Positions 33,196 through 41,833 of a DNA stretch of 64,000 nt are shown here, in pieces. The stretch spans positions 186,001-250,000 of the forward strand of contig NZ_FNAR01000001.1 of assembly GCF_900101985.1 (NCBI RefSeq), written 5' to 3'. A program made the position numbers and the translations under genes. The notes below the pieces were generated by a model that was not told the DNA's origin, searched no databases, and saw nothing but the letters and a program-made list of their open reading frames with translations. The stretch's first letter is position 1, and the number at the start of each line of letters is the position of its first letter. The DNA is from Bhargavaea beijingensis (GTDB lineage Bacteria > Bacillota > Bacilli > Bacillales_A > Planococcaceae).

Positions 33196-33224
33196 GGAGT
33201 CAGTCAGAGGAGGGAGAGTCCGAA

Positions 33225-33647
33225 ATGAAGCGGAGACGCATGACTGAAATCCTGATCGAAGGGAACCCGGAGCTGGCGGATCGGTTCGCATCCGAAATCA
33301 GGCGCCACCATCCCGTACGGGAACTGGTGGCCCCCCGGCAGGGCCTGACGATGATCAAGATGAGGGAGACCGCCAGACAGTCGCTGTTTTATCTGGGTGA
33401 AGTGCTGGTGACGGAAGCGAAGGTCGAAATCGGCGATTACATCGGTGTCGGGATTGTCGCCGGCGCCAAGGAACAGCTTGCCGCAGATCTGGCGGTGATC
33501 GACGCCGCCTGCCGCGCGGGGCTATCCGAAACGGCAGGGTGGAACGCGATGCTGGAGGCGGAGGAAGTACGCCTGGCCGGCAAAAAGCGCAGGGAGCTGG
33601 CCGCTCTGGAAAAGACTAAAGTCCAATTCGACACGATGGAAGAGTGA
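33225..33647 (+). CDS. phnG: C-P lyase complex subunit PhnG
   Basis: Subunit of the PhnGHIJ core complex that transfers a phosphonate onto the ribose of ATP and later cleaves its C-P bond. The 140 residues carry the family core ETARQSLFYLGEVLVTEAKV near residues 46-65 and GDYIGVGIVAGAKEQL after it. The ATG follows AGGAGGG. It is the first structural gene of a compact 10-kb operon. The mid-region RPGLTM-like segment (RQGLTMIKM) matches PhnG proteins. Confidence 0.92.
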   Translation: MKRRRMTEILIEGNPELADRFASEIRRHHPVRELVAPRQGLTMIKMRETARQSLFYLGEVLVTEAKVEIGDYIGVGIVAGAKEQLAADLAVIDAACRAGLSETAGWNAMLEAEEVRLAGKKRRELAALEKTKVQFDTMEE

Positions 33648-33659
33648 GGGGAGAACGCA

Positions 33660-34268
33660 ATGCAACTCGATTCAGTGCATGACATCCAGAAAGTTTACCG
33701 TGAACTGCTGCAGTGCATGGCAAGGCCGGGGAAGATCGCGGACACCCGGGAAACGGCGGCCAAGGCGGACCTGATCAGGGAATGCCATCCGGCGACGTTC
33801 CTTGTGGCCCAGACGCTGCTCGATGCGGAAGTCACGTTCCATGTGCTCGGGGACCGCGCTGAAAACATCCGCCGGAAAATCGCGGATTACACGTTTGCCG
33901 CGCATGCGCCTGCCGAAGAAGCGGACTACATCATCGCGCCTCTTTGCACAAGTGAGCCGGAACTGCTTGAGGCGATGCAGGCCTGCAAGGCCGGGACGCT
34001 CGAGAATCCCCACGATTCTGCCTTGTGGATCATCGAGTCCGGTGCACTGGGAGAGCCGGCGGGCAGGAAGCTCTCGGGTCCCGGCATCAAGGATGAAGCG
34101 GACGCTCCCATTGCCCTCAGCGACGCGTTTGTCAGCACGCGGAATAGGAAAACGCAGGAGTTCCCGGCGGGCATCGACCTCATCTTCACGGACAGCGACG
34201 GGGGCATCTCCTGCATCCCGCGCACGACGGCCATTTCGGCAAAGGAGGGGTCGGCATGGGTTATGTAG
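33660..34268 (+). CDS. phnH: C-P lyase complex subunit PhnH
   Basis: A 202-residue subunit of the C-P lyase core. Family features: VYRELLQCMARPGKI near residue 10, FLVAQTLLDAEVTFHVLG near 42 and SGPGIKDEADAPIALSD near 140. PhnH has a PLP-transferase-like fold without the cofactor and forms a dimer with a structural role. The ATG at 33660 follows GAGGGGAG. Its 3' end overlaps phnI by 13 bases. Confidence 0.93.
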   Translation: MQLDSVHDIQKVYRELLQCMARPGKIADTRETAAKADLIRECHPATFLVAQTLLDAEVTFHVLGDRAENIRRKIADYTFAAHAPAEEADYIIAPLCTSEPELLEAMQACKAGTLENPHDSALWIIESGALGEPAGRKLSGPGIKDEADAPIALSDAFVSTRNRKTQEFPAGIDLIFTDSDGGISCIPRTTAISAKEGSAWVM

Positions 34269-35365
34269 CGGTCAAAGGCGGGACGGAGGCGATCGAGGCT
34301 TCCATCAGCCGCCTGAAATACGAACGCTTAAAGGGCGGCGAACAGGTGGATGTGTCTGCCATCCTGTCCTCGATGAGGCTCCTCATCGACCAGGTCATGT
34401 CCGAGGCGAGCCTCTACTCCCCGGAGCTTGCAGCGCTCGCGATCAAGCAGGCGGAAGGCAGCATGGAGGAAGCCGTGTTCCTTCTAAGGGCTCACCGCTC
34501 GACGTTGCCGCGGCTGTATTACAGCGAAACCGTGGAGCCGGAGCGGATGGCTGTCGAGCGCCGGATCTCGGCGAGCTTCAAGGATATCCCCGGCGGGCAG
34601 CTGCTCGGCGCCACCCATGACTACACGCACCGCCTGATCGATTTTTCCCTTCTCGGAGAAACGGAAGAAGAGCGGAAACGGTGGCTGGGAAAGTATGAAG
34701 CGGAATTGTCCGGCCTGGAAGACGCATCAGGTGACGGCTCGTATCCGAAAGTGGTGGAGTACCTGAGGAGCGAGGGGCTGTTCGAGACATTCAAGCCGGA
34801 CGATACCGAGCCGGACGACGTCACGAAGAATGTCTTCCAGTTCCCCGCATCTCGCAGCGAGCGCCTGCAGATCCTGACGCGCGGCCAGACCGGCGCGGTG
34901 ACGGCGCTCGGCTATGCATCGCTCAGGGGCTACGGCCAGGTTCACCCGACGGTCGGCGAAGTCCGCGTGGGCAATCTTCCGATCACGGTCCAAGCGTACG
35001 GCGGCGATGACGGGGACGATTCGTACTACATCGGATCAATCCGCGCGACCGAGGTCGAATCATTCGTTCCGATGCCTTCCGGAGGCCCGGACGGCAAGCA
35101 GGAGCTCCGGTTCGAGATCGGCTACGGCATCTGCTACGGGCAGAATGAAACGAAGGCGATCGCCATGAGCATCCTGGACCAGTGCCTGGAGCATCCGGAA
35201 AGCGATGCCCCGTCCCATGACGAAGAGTTTGTCCTGCTCCATGTGGACACGGTGGAGTCGACCGGCTTCATCTCGCACCTGAAGATGCCGCACTATGTCA
35301 CATTCCAGTCCAAGCTGGACAGCGTGCGGAACACGAGGAAAGGAAGGGACGGACATGAGAGCTGA
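34256..35365 (+). CDS. phnI: C-P lyase complex subunit PhnI
   Basis: The 369-residue core subunit with nucleosidase activity that, together with PhnG, PhnH and PhnL, displaces adenine from ATP to form ribose 1-phosphonate 5-triphosphate. It starts MGYVAVKGGTEAIEAS, characteristic of PhnI. Other blocks are ASLYSPELAALAIKQAEGS near 48, DYTHRLIDFSLLGE near 122, VRVGNLPITVQAYGG near 235 and YGICYGQNETKAIAMSILDQ near 290. AAAGGAGGGG precedes its ATG, inside the phnH 3' end. It overlaps phnJ by 11 bases. Confidence 0.95.
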   Translation: MGYVAVKGGTEAIEASISRLKYERLKGGEQVDVSAILSSMRLLIDQVMSEASLYSPELAALAIKQAEGSMEEAVFLLRAHRSTLPRLYYSETVEPERMAVERRISASFKDIPGGQLLGATHDYTHRLIDFSLLGETEEERKRWLGKYEAELSGLEDASGDGSYPKVVEYLRSEGLFETFKPDDTEPDDVTKNVFQFPASRSERLQILTRGQTGAVTALGYASLRGYGQVHPTVGEVRVGNLPITVQAYGGDDGDDSYYIGSIRATEVESFVPMPSGGPDGKQELRFEIGYGICYGQNETKAIAMSILDQCLEHPESDAPSHDEEFVLLHVDTVESTGFISHLKMPHYVTFQSKLDSVRNTRKGRDGHES

Positions 35366-36221
35366 ACCGCAATTCGCCTTTCTGGATGAAGGCTCGAAAA
35401 AAGAGATCCGCAGGGCGACGCTGAAGGCGGTCGCCATCCCGGGCTACCAGGTGCCGTTCGCCTCGCGCGAGATGCCGATGGCGCGCGGATGGGGGACGGG
35501 CGGGCTGCAGCTCACCTGCTCGCTTGTCGGCAAAGACGACGTGCTGAAAGTGATCGACCAGGGGGCCGATGAATCAGTCAACGCCGTCAGCATCAAGAAG
35601 CTGATCCGGGCGACCACAGGCATACCGGTGACCGAGCGGACGGAGGAAGCGACGCTGATCCAGTCCCGCCACCGGATTCCGGAAGTCCCGCTGACGAAAG
35701 AACAGATTCTCGTCCTGCAGGTGCCGACGCCCGAACCGCTCCGCCAGTACGAGAAAAAAGAATCCGTCACAAAGCGGCTCCACGCCGAGAGCGAATACAG
35801 CGGCGCGTGGCTGATGCTGTTCGAGCAGATCATGAAATACGGGCGCACGACGACGGGCGCCGACCATCCGGTCCTCGTCAACGGGCGGTACGTCATGGCG
35901 CCGAGCCCGATCCCCCGTTTTGACAATCCGAAAATGGACCATTCCGAAGCGCTGATCCTGCTCGGGGCAGGCAGGGAAAAGAAAATCTACGCTGTCCCGC
36001 CGTATACCGATATCCGCTCCCTCGCCTTTGAGGACCACCCGTTCGAGGGAGAAGACTTTTCCGGGAAGTCCTGCCGATTCTGCGGCGCTACCGGTGTTTT
36101 CCTGGATGAACTTCATGTCGAAGAAACCGGCATGACGGAGTACCAGTGCAATGACACGAGCCACTGCGCGGACCGGCTGGAGCGCCAGGATGAAAAAGAG
36201 GTGCAGCATGCAACGATTTGA
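35355..36221 (+). CDS. phnJ: Alpha-D-ribose 1-methylphosphonate 5-phosphate C-P lyase PhnJ
   Basis: The radical-SAM enzyme that breaks the carbon-phosphorus bond. The protein is 288 residues. The cluster cysteines appear as C-RF-C, then C after 21 residues and C after five more (near 238-269), exactly the spacing of the E. coli enzyme's four essential cysteines. Blocks FLDEGSKKEIRRATLKAVAI near the start and GYQVPFASREMPM follow the family. The start is the ATG at 35355, inside the phnI end; the open frame back to 35295 lies fully within phnI. Loss of this gene would abolish C-P cleavage. Confidence 0.96.
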   Translation: MRAEPQFAFLDEGSKKEIRRATLKAVAIPGYQVPFASREMPMARGWGTGGLQLTCSLVGKDDVLKVIDQGADESVNAVSIKKLIRATTGIPVTERTEEATLIQSRHRIPEVPLTKEQILVLQVPTPEPLRQYEKKESVTKRLHAESEYSGAWLMLFEQIMKYGRTTTGADHPVLVNGRYVMAPSPIPRFDNPKMDHSEALILLGAGREKKIYAVPPYTDIRSLAFEDHPFEGEDFSGKSCRFCGATGVFLDELHVEETGMTEYQCNDTSHCADRLERQDEKEVQHATI

Positions 36222-37056
36222 AGAGCGTCCCCTACTGGAAGTGGAGAACCTGACCAAACAGTACGGTCCCGGATGTGACGAATGCGGACAGCCCGGAAGG
36301 CCGGGGCTCATCAAGAACTATTGCCCGTCCTGCGGTACGGTCTACGCCTGCAGCGATGTCTCGCTCGATGTGTTCCCGGGGGAGATCCTCGGGATCGTGG
36401 GCGAGAGCGGAAGCGGAAAGTCGACCCTGATGCAGTGCCTGTACTTTGACCAGGAGGTCACTGCCGGCACGCTGACGATCAGCGATCCGGAACTGGCGGG
36501 GGAGAACCTGTTCGGAGTCTCCTCCCAGCGCAAGCGGTACATCCGCAACCACAAGTACGGCATGGTCTACCAGAACCCGGTCAAAGGTCTCCGGATGGAC
36601 TTTTCCGCCATCAGCAACATCGCGGAAAAGCAGATCGCCGCGGGCGGGCGGCATGTCGGGAACATGCAGTCCGCCGGGGAGCGGCTTCTCGACGTCGTCA
36701 GCATCCCGCTGTTCCGGATGAAGGAAGAGCCGCGGAATTTCTCGGGCGGCATGCAGCAGCGGGTCCAGATCGCCAAGGCGCTGTCGAACGATCCGCCGAT
36801 CCTGTTCCTCGACGAGGTGACGACAGGCCTCGACCTGTCGGTACAGGCGGCCGTCATCGACCTGATCAAGCAGATCCAGCGCGACCTCGGCATCTCGATG
36901 ATTGTCGTGTCGCACGACCTGGCCGTCATCCGGATGCTCGCCGACCGGACGCTCGTCATGCTGAACGGCCGGGTGATCGAGTCCGGCCTGACCGACCAGA
37001 TCCTTGAAGACCCGCATCACGCATATACCCAGCAGCTGGTCTACTCGCTGCTGTAG
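36208..37056 (+). CDS. phnK: C-P lyase ABC-type ATPase PhnK
   Basis: ABC-fold ATPase of 282 residues that docks on the PhnGHIJ core; it is not a membrane transporter. Walker A GESGSGKST lies near residue 66, signature FSGGMQQRVQIAKAL near 178, Walker B ILFLDEVTTGLDLS near 198 and the switch histidine VVSHDLAV near 235. An N-terminal insertion has two CxxC pairs (CDEC and CPSC, about residues 22-46) plus one more Cys, a likely zinc ribbon that E. coli PhnK lacks. The ATG at 36208 overlaps phnJ by 14 bases. Confidence 0.94.
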   Translation: MQRFEERPLLEVENLTKQYGPGCDECGQPGRPGLIKNYCPSCGTVYACSDVSLDVFPGEILGIVGESGSGKSTLMQCLYFDQEVTAGTLTISDPELAGENLFGVSSQRKRYIRNHKYGMVYQNPVKGLRMDFSAISNIAEKQIAAGGRHVGNMQSAGERLLDVVSIPLFRMKEEPRNFSGGMQQRVQIAKALSNDPPILFLDEVTTGLDLSVQAAVIDLIKQIQRDLGISMIVVSHDLAVIRMLADRTLVMLNGRVIESGLTDQILEDPHHAYTQQLVYSLL

Positions 37057-37069
37057 GGAGGACAAACAC

Positions 37070-38251
37070 ATGCACATTCTGCATAACGGAAAAATCATCC
37101 TGGAAGACCGGATTCTCGAGGGGATGGCCGTGCTCGTCGACGGAGACCGCATCTCCGACATCGTCCCGGAAGAGGAAATCGGACGCTGGCCGGACGCGGA
37201 GCGGCTCGATGCAAACGGCGGCTACATCACGCCGGGCTTTGTCGACATCCATTCGGATTATATCGAGACGATCGCTTCTCCGCGGCCGACGAGCATGATG
37301 GACTTTAACCTGGCCCTGCGGGAAGCGGAGAAAATCCTGATCAATCACGGGATCACGACGATGTTCCATTCCCTGTCCTTCTACAAGGAAGACATGTTCA
37401 CCCATAAGCCGATCCGGCAGCCGGAGAACGTCCAGCGCCTCGTGGATGCAATCAGTTCGCTGCGCGACGGGCTTCACCTGATCCGACACCGGCTCCACGC
37501 CCGGTTCGAAGTCGACAATATCGATGAAGTGGACATGCTCATCCAAAACATCCGGGACGGCAAGGTGCATCTCCTGTCGTTCATGGACCATACGCCGGGG
37601 CAGGGGCAGTACCGCGACCTTGAAATGTACCGGAACACCCTGAAGGGCTACCGGGACATCTCGGACGATGAAGTGGGTGTCCTGATCGCCGAGCGCACGA
37701 GCCGCGAGCAGATGGCGATCGAACGCATCCAGGAAGTGGCCGAAGTCGCCATCTCCCGGGGGATCGCGGTCGCCTCCCATGATGATGATCACGAAAAGAA
37801 GCTGGAGCTGGTCCGCTCGTACGGCACGACGATCAGCGAGTTCCCGATCACCTTGGATGTCGCCAAAAAAGCGAATGAACTGGGGATGTCCACGATTGTC
37901 GGCGCGCCGAACGTGCTGATGGGCGGTTCGCATTCGGGCAATTTGTCCGCCGCGGAAGCGATCAAGGAGGGCTGTGCGGACATCCTGTGCAGCGACTACT
38001 ATCCGGCGGCGCTCCTGCATTCGATTTTCAAGCTGCACGACGGGTGCGGCCTGCCGCTCCACGAAGGGTTCGCCAAAGTGACAATCCGTCCGGCCCGGGC
38101 GGTCAACATGGAACAGGAAATCGGTTCGGTCTGCCCGGGGAAAAAAGCGGATCTGCTGATCATCGAGCGGATGGACGACGGCTATCCGATGCTGAGCGCG
38201 ACGATGGTCAACGGCGTGGTCGTCACCCGGACGAATTACCGGAAAAGCTGA
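37070..38251 (+). CDS. phnM: Alpha-D-ribose 1-methylphosphonate 5-triphosphate diphosphatase PhnM
   Basis: Amidohydrolase-fold enzyme of 393 residues that removes pyrophosphate from the PhnI product, giving the 5-phosphate used by PhnJ. Metal-binding parts: GFVDIHSDYIET near residue 60, FMDHTPGQGQYRD near 178, IAVASHDDDHEK near 235 and CSDYYPAALLHS near 308. GGGAGGAC precedes the ATG at 37070. The order phnK-phnM-phnL differs from E. coli (phnK-L-M). Confidence 0.94.
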   Translation: MHILHNGKIILEDRILEGMAVLVDGDRISDIVPEEEIGRWPDAERLDANGGYITPGFVDIHSDYIETIASPRPTSMMDFNLALREAEKILINHGITTMFHSLSFYKEDMFTHKPIRQPENVQRLVDAISSLRDGLHLIRHRLHARFEVDNIDEVDMLIQNIRDGKVHLLSFMDHTPGQGQYRDLEMYRNTLKGYRDISDDEVGVLIAERTSREQMAIERIQEVAEVAISRGIAVASHDDDHEKKLELVRSYGTTISEFPITLDVAKKANELGMSTIVGAPNVLMGGSHSGNLSAAEAIKEGCADILCSDYYPAALLHSIFKLHDGCGLPLHEGFAKVTIRPARAVNMEQEIGSVCPGKKADLLIIERMDDGYPMLSATMVNGVVVTRTNYRKS

Positions 38252-38266
38252 GAGGAGGGGGACGAT

Positions 38267-38980
38267 TTGGTCATGCTCGAAGTGAAAGATTTCGGCAAGC
38301 GGTTCACGAGCCATCATCAGAACACCACGAGGAAAGCGGTCGAAGGCATCAGCTTCAGCCTGGAGCAGGGCGGTTTCATCGGGATCGTCGGAAAAAGCGG
38401 AAGCGGCAAGTCGACCATCCTGAAAAGCATTTACCGCACTTATCTGCCCGATGAGGGGGAGATCTGGTTCGACTCGGAACGGTTCGGCAGGTTGGACCTG
38501 CTGAAGGCGGAAGAGCGGCAGATCATCTGGCTCAGGAAGCACGAGATCGGCTACGTCTCGCAGTTCCTGAACGTCATGCCGCGCACGACGGCAAGGGAAC
38601 TCGTCGAGCAGGCGCTCCTCGGCATGGGCGAAACGCCCGGGGCGGCAAAAATCGGGGCCGAGCGGTCGCTCCGCCACTTCGATCTGGATGAGCGGCTGTG
38701 GGACACGTTCCCGAACACGTTCTCCGGCGGGGAAAAGCTCCGGCTGAACATCGCGATTGCCACGGTGAAAAAACCGCGCCTTCTGCTGCTGGATGAGCCG
38801 ACGGCAAGCCTGGATCACCAGTCCAAGCTGAAGGTCCGGGAAGTGATCAAAAAGCTGAAGGCGGACGGCACGACACTCGTCGGAATCTTCCACGACCTGG
38901 AGTTCATGGAAGGGCTGTGCGACGGTGTGTACGACATGAACGAAAAAGCCCTTCGCGGGATGCCTGAGGTGCAGCGATGA
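38267..38980 (+). CDS. phnL: C-P lyase ABC-type ATPase PhnL
   Basis: The second ABC-fold ATPase of the C-P lyase machine (237 residues), needed with PhnGHI for the first step. Walker [10 protein letters not shown] lies near residue 45, Q-loop in IGYVSQFLNVMPR near 95, signature FSGGEKLRLNIAIA near 153, Walker B LLLLDEPTASLD near 173 and the switch histidine GIFHDLEFM near 207. The TTG at 38267 sits 8 bases after AGGAGG; an ATG two codons on is the alternative. Its stop overlaps the following PHP gene (ATGA). Confidence 0.92.
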   Translation: MVMLEVKDFGKRFTSHHQNTTRKAVEGISFSLEQGGFIGIVGKSGSGKSTILKSIYRTYLPDEGEIWFDSERFGRLDLLKAEERQIIWLRKHEIGYVSQFLNVMPRTTARELVEQALLGMGETPGAAKIGAERSLRHFDLDERLWDTFPNTFSGGEKLRLNIAIATVKKPRLLLLDEPTASLDHQSKLKVREVIKKLKADGTTLVGIFHDLEFMEGLCDGVYDMNEKALRGMPEVQR

Positions 38981-39798
38981 AAGCGGACCTTCATGTGCAC
39001 AGCCGGTATTCGGACGGAGCCGATACGGTCCGGGAAGTGCTGGAGCAAGCTGTTGCTGCCGGCATCACCCACATCAGCTTTGTCGACCACGATACGACTG
39101 CCGGCCTGGAAGAGGCGCTTGCCTTGGGTCAAGAATACGCGGTGACCGTCATCCCGGGGATTGAAATCTCTGCCTATGACTTCAGACGGAACCGCAAAGT
39201 CCATGTGCTGGGATACGATTACCGCCCGGACGCGCCGCATATCCATGCCCTTTGCCGTCCTCTCCTGGAACGGCGCCACCGGCACACGCTTGAACAGGCC
39301 GGGAAAATCCGCGAAACCGGCCTCCGGCTTGACGAGGAGCAGGTGCTCGCCATGGTTCCGGAAGGCGGCATCGCCTACAAGCAGCACCTCATGGACCTGC
39401 TGACAAATGCACCGTTTGAGTCGTCGGACTACCGGCAGCTGTACCGCTCCCTGTTCAAGGACGGCGGGCCGGCCTCGGGAGATATCCGGTACATCGATGC
39501 GTTCGATGCTGTACGCGCCATCAAAGCGGACGGCGGCTTCGCGGTCATTGCCCATCCAGGGCAGCTTGATTCTTACGGGCTGATCCCGGAACTTGCGGCG
39601 GCCGGGCTGGACGGCATCGAACGCCATCACCCCGACCATACGAAAGACGATCACGAACGGGCCGACCGCCTGGCGGCAGAATTGGGCCTGTTCATGACAG
39701 GCGGTTCCGATTGCCACGGACGGTACGGCCACCCTGTCACGCTTGGCGAATTCACCAGTCCGGGCAATCCGTTGTTAATGTCTTGTAAACATTCTTAA
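38977..39798 (+). CDS. PHP-domain phosphodiesterase of the C-P lyase pathway
   Basis: A 273-residue PHP metallophosphoesterase. Metal ligands are visible in ADLHVHSRYSDGADT (residues 3-17), FVDHDTTAG near 33, PGIEISAYD near 62, AHPGQLDS near 190 and SDCHGRYGH near 247. It occupies the place of phnP in other operons. A PHP enzyme hydrolysing the cyclic ribose phosphate left by PhnJ is known from Eggerthella lenta, and by position this should have the same role. Neither phnP nor phnN is present here. Its 3' end carries repeats that may belong to the phnD promoter. Confidence 0.82.
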   Translation: MKADLHVHSRYSDGADTVREVLEQAVAAGITHISFVDHDTTAGLEEALALGQEYAVTVIPGIEISAYDFRRNRKVHVLGYDYRPDAPHIHALCRPLLERRHRHTLEQAGKIRETGLRLDEEQVLAMVPEGGIAYKQHLMDLLTNAPFESSDYRQLYRSLFKDGGPASGDIRYIDAFDAVRAIKADGGFAVIAHPGQLDSYGLIPELAAAGLDGIERHHPDHTKDDHERADRLAAELGLFMTGGSDCHGRYGHPVTLGEFTSPGNPLLMSCKHS

Positions 39799-39810
39799 AG
39801 CTGTCTAAAG
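39775..39810 (+). promoter_or_regulatory. Second Pho-box-like repeat set, upstream of phnD
   Basis: TAATG (39776), TAAAC (39786), TAAAG (39796) and TAAAG (39806) recur at exact 10-base steps. The layout resembles PhoP-binding repeats and the set before phnG. It partly overlaps the end of the PHP gene. Confidence 0.5.
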
Positions 39811-39922
39811 AAGCCGGCCAACCCATAGCCCCGCGCCCCGGTTCCGTGCTTCAATGAAGCTGAACCACGCAGGATCTGCAGAATGGAAAAAGCCAAAACA
39901 TCAGGAAAAGGGGATCTGTCAA

Positions 39923-40951
39923 ATGGTGAAAAAGCGATTCGGGCTGCTGCTTGCCGCCGCAGCCACTGCCGCACTGTTGGGAGCTTGCTCCGAAGGGGAT
40001 GCACAAAGCACAGGCAAGGAAGACGACGTCGTCGACATCGTCTGGTATCCGAACGAATCCGGGAACGACCTGAAGGGGGCCCGTGATGCCATCGGCGAAG
40101 CGGTCGGCGAAGCCACCGGCAAAGAAGTGAAACACCACCTGACGACGGACTATGCCATTGCCATCGAAACGATCGTCAACAACAATGCCGAGCTTGCCTT
40201 CATGGGCGCGCAAGGCTATATCGAAGCCAAGGAAGGCAACGAAGCCATCGAACCGCTGGCCGTCCCGACCGGCCCGTCCGGCACGCTGGATGACGCCAAG
40301 TATCATTCCTGGATCGCAGTCGAAAAGGAAAATGCGGACGAGTACAAGGACGGCGATTCCTACACGATCGACCCGATCGAAGGGAAGTCATTCTCTTTCG
40401 TCTCGAACAGCTCGACTTCGGGCTTTGTCGTCCCTTCTTCCTCGATCCTGAATCACTTTTCCGACAAGGGGCTGAGCGAGGAAGACCTGATGGAGGGCGG
40501 CCCGTTTTTTGAACAGGTCCAGTTCGGCGGCTCCCACCAGGGCTCGGCAGTGAACCTGCTTAAAGGAACCGTTGAAGCGGCCGCATTCTGCGATACGTGC
40601 GTGGATAATTATGTGGAAGTGGCCGAGGGTGAGGCAAACACGCCGGGCTCCGTCTACCGGGTGAAGGATGACGCGGCAGAGCCGTTCCACACCGTACCGG
40701 GAGAAGAGTTTGTGCTCGTCAGCGTGACGCCTGTCCTGAACGCGCCGTTTGTCGCCAACACGGAAGTGCTGAGCGAAGAGGACTTCAACAAGATCCGCGA
40801 TGTCTTCACTTCGGATGAAATCGCCGGCAATGAAGACATCTTTGTGCCGGAAGACTCGGAAGCATCGGGCCTCTTCAAGAAGACGGACGGGGAGCGCTTC
40901 GTGGAAGCGGAAGACAGCTGGTTCGATCCGATCCGCGAGCTTTCCAACTGA
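39923..40951 (+). CDS. phnD: Phosphonate-binding lipoprotein PhnD
   Basis: Extracytoplasmic substrate-binding protein of the phosphonate ABC importer, 342 residues. The signal peptide VKKRFGLLLAAAATAALL leads to a lipobox LLGAC (Cys near residue 22), so it is membrane-anchored. Family blocks are VWYPNESGNDLKGARDAI near 45, DYAIAIETIVNNNAELAFMG near 80 and GGSHQGSAVNLLKGTVEAAA near 200. The ATG at 39923 follows AAAGGGGA; the upstream open frame lacks a site. A gap of 125 bases after the PHP gene makes an internal promoter plausible. Confidence 0.92.
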   Translation: MVKKRFGLLLAAAATAALLGACSEGDAQSTGKEDDVVDIVWYPNESGNDLKGARDAIGEAVGEATGKEVKHHLTTDYAIAIETIVNNNAELAFMGAQGYIEAKEGNEAIEPLAVPTGPSGTLDDAKYHSWIAVEKENADEYKDGDSYTIDPIEGKSFSFVSNSSTSGFVVPSSSILNHFSDKGLSEEDLMEGGPFFEQVQFGGSHQGSAVNLLKGTVEAAAFCDTCVDNYVEVAEGEANTPGSVYRVKDDAAEPFHTVPGEEFVLVSVTPVLNAPFVANTEVLSEEDFNKIRDVFTSDEIAGNEDIFVPEDSEASGLFKKTDGERFVEAEDSWFDPIRELSN

Positions 40952-41042
40952 GTCGATGGGTTCCCGGCCCGCCGGAGCGGCCTGTTGCCGGACGGCGGGC
41001 CACTCCGCCAAGGCCATCTTATCAAGCAAAGGAGTTTTTTCA

Positions 41043-41819
41043 GTGTCATTACTGGAAGTGAACGGTCTGACGAAGTCCTACCAGCCGGGCAACCCGATCC
41101 TGAAGGATGTTTCGTTTTCAGTTGAAGCAGGGGAGTTTATCGCGGTGATCGGCCCATCGGGAGCGGGTAAATCGACTATGCTGCGCTGCCTGAACCGGAT
41201 GGTCGACATCGGGGAGGGCCAGGTGCTCTTCGACGGAAGGGATGTCGGGGCGCAAAACAAAAAAGGCCTCCGCGATGTCCGCAAAAACATCGGCATGGTG
41301 TTCCAGCACTACAACCTCGTCCCGAGGCTGACGGTCATTGAAAACGTCCTGCACGGGCGGTTCGGGTACAAGTCGACCCTTCAGGGAGTGCTGGGGCGCT
41401 TCACTGAAGAGGAAAAGCGAAAAGCGTTCGACCTGCTCGGGAAACTTGGAATTGCCGAGCATGCCTACAAGCGGTGCGACCAATTGAGCGGCGGCCAGCA
41501 GCAGCGGGTCGGCATTTGCCGGGCGCTGATCCAAGATCCGAAAATCATCCTCTGCGACGAGCCGATCGCCTCGCTCGACCCGAACTCGTCCAGGATCATC
41601 ATGGACCATCTGAAAACGATCTCCATCGAGTTCGGCATCACGTGCATCGTCAACCTCCACCAGGTGGACGTGGCGAAGGACTATGCCAACCGGATCATCG
41701 GGCTGAGAAAGGGCGAAGTCGTTTTTGACGGGCCGAGCCCTCTGCTCTCACAACGCTTCACCGACGAAATCTACGGCATGAAGACGGCTGTGGAAATGCG
41801 CGAACTGATCACTGTCTGA
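41043..41819 (+). CDS. phnC: Phosphonate import ATPase PhnC
   Basis: ABC importer ATPase of 258 residues. Walker A GPSGAGKST lies near residue 35, Q-loop in GMVFQHYNLVPRL near 85, signature LSGGQQQRVGICRAL near 147, Walker B IILCDEPIASLDP near 165 and the switch histidine NLHQVDVA near 202. The GTG at 41043 follows AAGGAG at 8 bases. It forms phnD-phnC-phnE-phnE with its neighbours, the normal phosphonate importer. Confidence 0.94.
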   Translation: MSLLEVNGLTKSYQPGNPILKDVSFSVEAGEFIAVIGPSGAGKSTMLRCLNRMVDIGEGQVLFDGRDVGAQNKKGLRDVRKNIGMVFQHYNLVPRLTVIENVLHGRFGYKSTLQGVLGRFTEEEKRKAFDLLGKLGIAEHAYKRCDQLSGGQQQRVGICRALIQDPKIILCDEPIASLDPNSSRIIMDHLKTISIEFGITCIVNLHQVDVAKDYANRIIGLRKGEVVFDGPSPLLSQRFTDEIYGMKTAVEMRELITV

Positions 41820-41833
41820 GGAGCTTTCCGCAA

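Noticed and set aside
36956-38893. A 645-codon open frame antisense to phnM and phnL
   Set aside because: Shadow of GC-rich codons; the sense genes have full family motifs and ribosome-binding sites, while this frame has none.
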